Program-made: the position numbers and the translations under genes
Source of the DNA: Prototheca cutis
Taxonomy: Eukaryota; Chlorophyta; Trebouxiophyceae; Chlorellales; Chlorellaceae
Reading direction: 5' to 3'
Length of the DNA: 64,000 nt
NCBI GenBank assembly: GCA_002897115.2
Contig: BCIH01000008.1
Coordinates: 1,016,980-1,080,979 of the forward strand
Shown: one piece after another, positions 58,028 to 64,000 of the stretch
Numbering within the stretch: the first letter of the stretch is position 1
Layout: every line of letters starts with the position of its first letter
Notes under the pieces: model-generated
Seen by the model: the letters and a program-made list of their open reading frames with translations, nothing else
Told to the model about the DNA's origin: nothing
The model's database searches: none

Positions 58028-58718
58028 GGCAGTGCATACACGCTGGGGGCCTTGTCATGCAGCCAGGCATGACCAGCCTCCCAGAACCCACTCACAGCTG
58101 CGCGGGCAGCCGTGCCGTCTCTCCAGCGTACGCGGTTTGGGAACGTGCATTGTGGCTTAAACGGTCTTATTACTGGGCACCATGAAGGTCGCAGCGCGCA
58201 TGAAGTATCCATGCTGCTCGGACCGCCGTTCCTTTTACAAGACGACGGGGTGGGGTTCGAGCCGTGACCATGGCCCGACAGCGGCCATCAGAATCCAGAT
58301 GCCATGCGTTGGCGATTCAAGCAAGCTCGTCATGAGTCAATGCGTTTTATCCATGTGCGCGCATGTAGCGAGGTGCAGACTCTGCGTCGGCCTGGATGAG
58401 TACCCGAATCATCCCTTCATTCAGACCCCTATCCCCCTTTCCCCAAGACACCCCCCCGGCCCCTTGTCATCTAACGTCTGTGACGACCTGATTTTGGAGT
58501 ATTGCAACATGTATGGAGCCCCGGAGGCTCCCAAGCGGAACGAACAAGGACACTCTAGCTGGACCAGGGTGTCCCGAAGAGTCTCCCAGGGTGGGCATGG
58601 GTGGGTAGGCGGTGCAGCACTCGACCTTCGCAGCGCTTCCTTCGGGAGCGGCAACCGGGCGCGTACGCAAAACCCCTCTCCTGGATGTGGACCATCCCCC
58701 ACGCGACCATGCACAGGC
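58028..58718. other. Intergenic, ATP synthase gamma stop to RF1 5' end
   Basis: About 690 bp. It probably holds the RF1 promoter and perhaps a 5' exon (an ATG at 58150 opens a short Arg-rich frame ending at a GTGAGT donor, but the phase does not fit). Nothing else recognised. Confidence 0.35.
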
Positions 58719-60012
58719 TCAGCCGGCGAGGGCGGTGGCACCCGAGATGATCTCAATGAGCTCGGTGGTGATGGAGGCCTGGCGCGTGCGGTTGTAGGTC
58801 AGCGTCAGCTTGGCAAGCATCTCCTCGGCGTTCTTGGTGGAGTTCTCCATGGCCGCCATGCGTGAGGCCTGCTCGGAGCAGTTGTTCTCCAGCAGCGCGT
58901 TGTAGAGCGTGGCGGCCAGGTTGAACTCGGACAGGTCCTGCAGCAGCTCGGGGCGGTCGGCGCCCTCAATCTCGTACTGGTCCAGCAAGCCGCCGGCCTC
59001 GGCGGTGCGCTCCAGCGCGTCGGGCGACAGCACCGTCGCCACCGTTGGCTTGTAGGAAATCGCGGACGAGAACCGGTTGAACACCAGGCGCGCGACGTCA
59101 AACTCGGTGGCCAGCACCCCGTCGGCGATGGCCGCGGCCTGGGAGTAGGTGATGCGCACCTTACCCGTGTCGGCGATGGTCGAGTGGATGGCCTCGCGGT
59201 TGCTGCGCTGCAGCTGGCTGCGGCCCTTCTCGCCAATCACGACAATCTCCGCGACCTTGTCCTCGCCGGCTTCGGCACGCATCGCACCACGCGTGTACTT
59301 GCACACCGTGGTGTTGATGCCGCCGCACAGGCCCTTGTCAGACGTGATGGGAATGTACACGTTCTTCTTGCCCTGCGCCGCGGGGAGGTCGCCCACCAGG
59401 CGCAGCATCGGCTGCGCGATGCCGCGAGAGTTCTCCGTGTTGACCTGCGCGCTGCGCATCTTGGACGCGGCAACCATCTTCATGGCCTTGGTGATCTTGC
59501 TGATGTTGCCGACAGACTTCATGCGCTGCTTGACTGCAGGGCATTTGCAGTGGGGATTTGCTTTATTGGTTGTTGGTGGTGACAGCACGCAGGCTCACTC
59601 CCAAACCCGATCACCCACACCGGATCCCCCGGCCTCTGCCAGGCCACGGCGGTCCCCATCCCCGCAAACCATGACAAACCCGGGGCTGGAAAGGGGCCCC
59701 GCCCCGCTCGGAGCCCTGGCGTCCGCAGAACAACGAATGGCACCACTTACCAAGCAGGGTGGAGGCCTCGCGGGCACCCTCCACGGCGGTCCTGCGGTAT
59801 GAAGGGCGGGCGGGCCTCCGTCACGCACGGTTCCGCAGGCGTTGCTCGGAGTGCAGGTCCCTGCACCCCAGGATCCCAAGCTCCATTGCGCACCCTACGC
59901 AAACCTACTCTGAGATGGCACAGCTGGGCTTCAGACTAGACAGGACGGCCTCGGTCTGGCCCTGCACGGGCACCAGCCGAGAGCCGAACGTCCTAGCTGC
60001 CTGCCTCAGCAT
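58719..60012 (-). CDS. ATPC: Mitochondrial ATP synthase F1 gamma subunit, 4 exons
   Basis: CDS: complement(join(58719..59533,59751..59791,59828..59859,59968..60012)), 310 aa. The rotor shaft of F1-ATPase in the mitochondrial matrix. MLRQAARTFGSRLVP is a textbook mitochondrial presequence. VKQRMKSVGNISKITKAMKM (the conserved N-terminal coiled-coil helix), IPITSDKGLCGGIN, and the C-terminal helix TLTYNRTRQASITTELIEII follow. The chloroplast form has a redox Cys-containing insertion; this one does not, which fits the mitochondrial type. Exons 2 and 3 are only 32 and 41 nt; their joins keep phase but are the weakest part. The last exon carries nearly the whole protein. Confidence 0.88.
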
Positions 60013-63000
60013 CGTGACAGGCTCCTTGCAACGTCAGTCCCTTGTTTACAAAGTTCGCTGGACTGATCAAAGGGGCGTGCGGGGAGGGTGGGTCAGAAGG
60101 AGTGGCTGGGCACGGGTTCTTGCGCGACCTCTCCTCGACTTTGGTTGTCATTCGCTCCCGGGGTCGAAGGACGAAGGGCGACCTTGCGATCGATTCCCGT
60201 TTCAGCACATCCGGCCCTCCCGTGCCGCACCACCCACTTTGTCCCGCACCACAAAAATGCTTATTCGACACCCAGACAACGGTGCGTGAACAGTACCCCG
60301 CCAGGACGGAGCGCACTTGCGGGCGATCATTCCTCCAAGTTCAGGCGGGGTGCACCCACGGAAGTCCCCCTCCAGACGGCCCGTACAGGCCCTCGCAGTG
60401 CTTGTTAACTACAGGAATAAGTATGATGGACCTTCTTATATGATGCATTGCACAATTTGGTGCTGTATATGTGCAATTGCTTAGGTTTCCCGGCAGGCCG
60501 CCTGAGGTCCTTGTCTGTGACGGCTGAAGTGCCTAAGAGGAGGTGACTGGGTCACACCCAGTCTGGAGCTCCTGAACAAGTGCTTTCAGGGGGGTGTATT
60601 CCACAAGACAGCTTCCCAACCAAGCCTGCATGTACATGTTAAATGGTGCCCAGTCGGGGCAAGGGAAATAATGCACAGACAACGGCTTGTTGGCAGCTCA
60701 GTCTGGACGCCAGCTTCAAGGTCCACAGTGGGCCGTGCACGGGCAACCGTTTGCTTGGGCCTCCATTGTTGGACCAGGTCCCACTGGGGCCCTTTTGGTC
60801 TTTTTGCGGGCCCGTTCCAGCCGTGACTTGTGTCGCTCCCTGTACCCGCTGCCTGGCATTTAGGGAGCTCCGTCGGAAACCCCTCCACGTCCAACTCCGC
60901 CGTCAGAACGTTGAACGTATCCACAGGGATATAATCCACCATGTTGCGAACAATTTGAAGATGCATGCTGCCCAGACATGTCTGGACATTTCTCCACATG
61001 GCACCGCACCATGCCCTTGATGATCTTTACCTCCAGAGGGTGCCGACGGGCCTGGGCCGCAGTCTCTAGGTTTGTCTTCGCCTTGGGTTTCTGCGCCTGG
61101 AGTCAGGCAGACCAGCTGGCTGTCCACAGCTGTGTCTTGGGAGCTGGCCACAAGAGTACACTGTGGTGGCTCCTGCTCGGCATAGCGTGTGGTGGGCCGG
61201 CGCTGGTGGATGCTGATCCGGCGGGCACCCGTCTGGGGCGACGGTCTGTGTTGCGCCTGCAACCCGGACTCCAGCCGACATTTCTCCAAGCCCCAGGCCA
61301 TCCAAGAACCCCTATTCTGTCCGGTCACGTTTCCTACACCTACGCCGCACTCGGCTTACCTTCCCATCCCAGAAGATCACACCATGGATCACATGGTAGC
61401 CTTTCTCACACTACCAAACCCCTTTCCCCAGCTTCATACGGGAGGGGAGATCACTTCTACAATACACGCCTTGCATCCTGTGTAACAAGCTACTAGCGTG
61501 GTGAGCACACAACAATCAGTCTTCTCTGTGCTCTGAGTCGAACGGTTTCGAAAATGGAGGCGGCCTGGCATGAGTAACCGCGTTGCCACGTACCAAGTGT
61601 TCCACGCCGCATTGATGTCTCCATCGCGGTTTTTCGCAGGTGCCATGGTTTGATGTATCACCAACTTGTCACTGGGGAGCATTGGAACCCGAAGCCTTTC
61701 GGATCTATCGAAAGCTGGGCAGCAGTACACGATCGGTTGCACCCATCGTTCTCTGCCCTTTTTGAACAATACTTTCGACCGGACCAAGCGCACACCAAAG
61801 CATCTGGGAATCCGGTCGCGCCTGTTGCGTCCCCATCGACCGGGGCAGCCACAAAATAGGCCCGAGCCGACGACGGGTGCAACAACCCACCCTTCGGGTC
61901 CGTTCTGGCCAGGTGCGTGCGCGATAGGAATTCGTGGTTGACCAGTCGGGCATTTATTTGATGTGTGTGTATGCGGGCAGGGACAGAAGCAAGGTGGGAG
62001 GTGGCCCTTTGGCGTGGGGGCCATCGGTCGCGCGGGCGGTGTGATGTCGCCTCCGCAGTGGCTCCAGCAAACCTTGCCAAAGAAATATGATTTTTATTTT
62101 TTTTTCAATTTTTGTCTTTCGTTTGCTCCCGTTGCAAGTTTGCTCAGGATCGCTATGTCACGTCCACGGGCCGGACGCCTTTGGATCCAAAGGCCATCCA
62201 AAGTCGATCTGAGCAGGTGCTCGGGTGTGCCGTAGCTCCCAGGATTTCTCGGGAAGCTGGGGAGCTCGTGGCTGCTTTTTGTTGGGGCGGGGCATGTGGT
62301 TGGATGTGATGGTGGTGGTCACATCTCAGGTAGTGGGTGACAGCCAGAGTTGCAATGTGGAAGCCAGCCAACCATCCGGGACCTGGGGCTGGGGCTGCCA
62401 ACTCTCAATGACGGCGAAGACCCCATCCAAGCTCAGCTGGCGCCAGCACATGCGTCCCATGTGGAACCTTCCTGTAGGGGTCTGGGCTAAGCCCCTGAGA
62501 CCCCTGTCAATCAAACGGGCGGAGCCATCGACGTTGGGAGGTTATAGACCCTGTAGCCTAAATTCATGGTGACGGTGCCCTTCCTCCAGGGGTCAAAGGC
62601 ATGAGGACGTGGACTTCACATCACGATCGCATTTGGGTCGGGCAAGACTTCCAGCAAATTCCACGTCATTCTAGAGTTGCCTATGTACATGCATGTTTAC
62701 ATGGCATCTCGGGGCTCTCTGGACGTGGAATCGCACCCCAGGATTGGTTGGAGAGGAGTGTGGTAGACAGCTGTACTGTTCCAAGCAAGCATTGTCACCC
62801 TATCACTGCACATGCCCGTGTCCATCGATCCGCAAGACCATCAATGAACCTGTTTTCCTTCCAATTGAGCCTATGGACATGGAGTATTGCAAGCAGTACT
62901 TGGCACCAGCTCTCGTTGGGTGGGTTGTCGGGCATTCCCGGGCGGTTTGGAAGGGAACTGGGTGCCGCCTGGCTGATTGGAAGGGGGCCGGGTGCCACCT

Positions 63001-63044
63001 GGCTGATTGAATGGTTTTGCGCGCCCAATCGCTTGATGTACCGT
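60013..63044. other. Gene-poor accessory region with a possible nuclease relic
   Basis: About 3 kb without a gene I can support. Short open frames at 60586-61330 (minus) and 62112-62300 (plus) show no known family. The minus strand near 61530-61660 contains a third RuvC-III-like fragment, described separately. Confidence 0.45.
61530..61660 (-). pseudogene. Possible third Fanzor/TnpB-like relic
   Basis: The minus-strand reading KNRDGDINAAWNTWYVATRL aligns with HNRDKNAAQNMCYVAMGL of the 1.5-kb repeats (NRD..NAA.N..YVA..L), apart from a two-residue insertion. The preceding Cys pairs are not intact. Short and degenerate; could be chance. Confidence 0.35.
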
Positions 63045-64000
63045 GCAGGGCAAAAATAATGCAACCAGCTCAGGCAGCAACAGTGCCACATCACCCCGGG
63101 GGTTGCTGGGCATCACTGATGAAAATTTTCACTCTGCAGGGCAATAGGAAGGTGGACCATCCCCATGATGGACCACCTCCGGGACTGTTTTCCCTTCCCG
63201 GGCCAAGGAGCCGAGAGCTCGTTGCCCCGGGAAGGGAACCCCCAGGGTTTCGACCCCCGGGGCTGCTTTCCCTTGCCGGGGGAGGGAAGGAGCCCCGGGA
63301 GTTCCCACCCCCGTTGGAAGGCTATAACCTCCCAGGATGGATTTTACTGCGGCGCTGGGCGCTGGAAGCGGTCCGGCCGCTTGCCGGTCTTCCGCAGCTG
63401 CTCCACGATGTGCCTCATGTTTAGACACGCCATCAAGTCTCTGTTCCAGAGACGATGCTCGCCGTTCGGGGGGCGGCACTTCTCGTTGGTGCAGCGCAGC
63501 AGCCCGTGGCACACCACGTCGGGCGTCTGCTCCCTGCGGTACGGGCGTGGGTTGGGCACGCGGAGGAACGTCTCCACCGTGCACTCCTCGTGTTCGCAGG
63601 CCGGGCAGCGCTTGGAGGTGCGGAACTCGTCGATGAGCACGACGTTGAACCCCGCCTTGACCAGCGCCCGCAGCAGCCCGACGTGTGGCATCGGCTCGTG
63701 GTAGCGTGCCGGGCCCGGCGAGCAGTCGCCGACGACCAGCGTCGCGCCGTTCGCAAACTTGCGCAGGCGCGCGATGGCCGCCGCGTAGGCCTTTTGCCGG
63801 TAAATGTACGCCCAAAGACGGAGCTTCCGGAAGATGGGCTTGGCATAGTGCTTGCTGAGCGTCGCCTCGACTTGGCCGAACACGCGCAGGTACGCCAAGA
63901 AGTCTGCCACAGTGCAGGCCTTGGCCCCGTTGGGTGCCTCGGCGGCCAGGCGCTGCAGGGCCTTGCGCACGCCCTTGGTCATGAGCCTCCGGAGCAGCCT
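63045..64000 (-). mobile_element. Fanzor-bearing TIR element, 3' part (runs off the window)
   Basis: One terminus is at 63045: GCAGGGCAAAAATAATGCAA, identical over 20 bases to the terminus of the 41.7-kb MITE and close to that at 36.7 kb; all three are preceded by TACC(A/G)T. About 300 bp of conserved non-coding sequence follows, then the nuclease gene, which continues past base 64000. This is the best candidate in the window for the parent of the 570-bp elements. Confidence 0.75.
63344..64000 (-). CDS. Fanzor-type (eukaryotic TnpB-like) RNA-guided nuclease, C-terminal part
   Basis: Open from the window edge to the stop at 63344 (218 codons). Seen in order: a helical stretch (VFGQVEATLSKHYAKPIFRK), VVGDCSPGPARYHEP, then VVLIDEFRTSKRCPACEHEE, where the Glu of IDEFRTS is the RuvC-II acid and CPAC the first zinc pair. 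VVCHGLLRCTNEKC is the second zinc pair. GEHRLWNRDLMACLNM has the RuvC-III Asp in WNRD. This block order and the (V)HGLLRC..C...WNRD wording are typical of eukaryotic Fanzor proteins, which use an OMEGA RNA made from the element end. The visible part is intact, with no stops or frameshifts. The RuvC-I Asp and N-terminus lie outside. Confidence 0.78.
   Translation of the reverse strand, partial: RLLRRLMTKGVRKALQRLAAEAPNGAKACTVADFLAYLRVFGQVEATLSKHYAKPIFRKLRLWAYIYRQKAYAAAIARLRKFANGATLVVGDCSPGPARYHEPMPHVGLLRALVKAGFNVVLIDEFRTSKRCPACEHEECTVETFLRVPNPRPYRREQTPDVVCHGLLRCTNEKCRPPNGEHRLWNRDLMACLNMRHIVEQLRKTGKRPDRFQRPAPQ

Noticed and set aside
58245..58275. GGGTTCGAGCC, another box-B-like motif
   Set aside because: Flanks cannot form a T stem.

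Overview
This is nuclear DNA of a photosynthetic eukaryote, most likely a GC-rich green alga of the trebouxiophyte/Chlorella type; the exact genus cannot be read from the sequence. The evidence is TOC75 (the chloroplast import channel), a plastid-type glycerol-3-phosphate dehydrogenase, an ARC3-like plastid-division protein, a TSET/TPLATE-complex subunit (TWD40-1), a plant-type glutamate decarboxylase and an SCL-type SR protein. All genes are split by short introns. I rebuilt 20 protein genes by joining conserved blocks at splice sites that keep the reading frame. In nearly all of them the exon lengths sum to a multiple of three, which is good internal support, but none has been checked against transcripts.

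Layout. 0-8.3 kb, minus strand: phosphatidylserine synthase, glutamate decarboxylase (one intron holds an 87-base assembly gap) and a chalcone-isomerase-fold protein. 8.4-9.9 kb: a 1.5-kb interspersed repeat with a decayed Fanzor/TnpB-like nuclease end. 10-21 kb: a conserved hypothetical, ATG18/WIPI, SCYL1, a TLC-domain membrane protein and a BtuF-like binding protein. 21.2-28.5 kb: MON2 in ten exons, with an antisense, apparently circularly permuted tRNA gene in its eighth intron. 28.8-34.7 kb: TWD40-1. 35-50 kb: an orphan gene, TOC75, UTP11, an SCL30-like SR protein with a 9-nt microexon, peptidyl-tRNA hydrolase and an ARC3-like FtsZ-domain protein. 49.9-60 kb: NUDCD2, a second copy of the 1.5-kb repeat, GPDH, organellar release factor 1 and the mitochondrial ATP synthase gamma subunit. 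60-64 kb: gene-poor, ending in the C-terminal half of a Fanzor-like RNA-guided-nuclease gene that runs off the window.

Themes. Genes of the endomembrane system (MON2, SCYL1, TWD40-1, ATG18, PSS) and of organelles (TOC75, ARC3-like, GPDH, RF1, ATP synthase gamma) are interleaved without operon logic, often in divergent or convergent pairs. The accessory DNA is the most interesting part. Two or three families of Fanzor-like elements are present. One of them has spawned about 570-bp non-autonomous elements with inverted ends that still carry the last codons of the nuclease, at 36.1 and 41.7 kb. At least five introns appear to use GC instead of GT donors.
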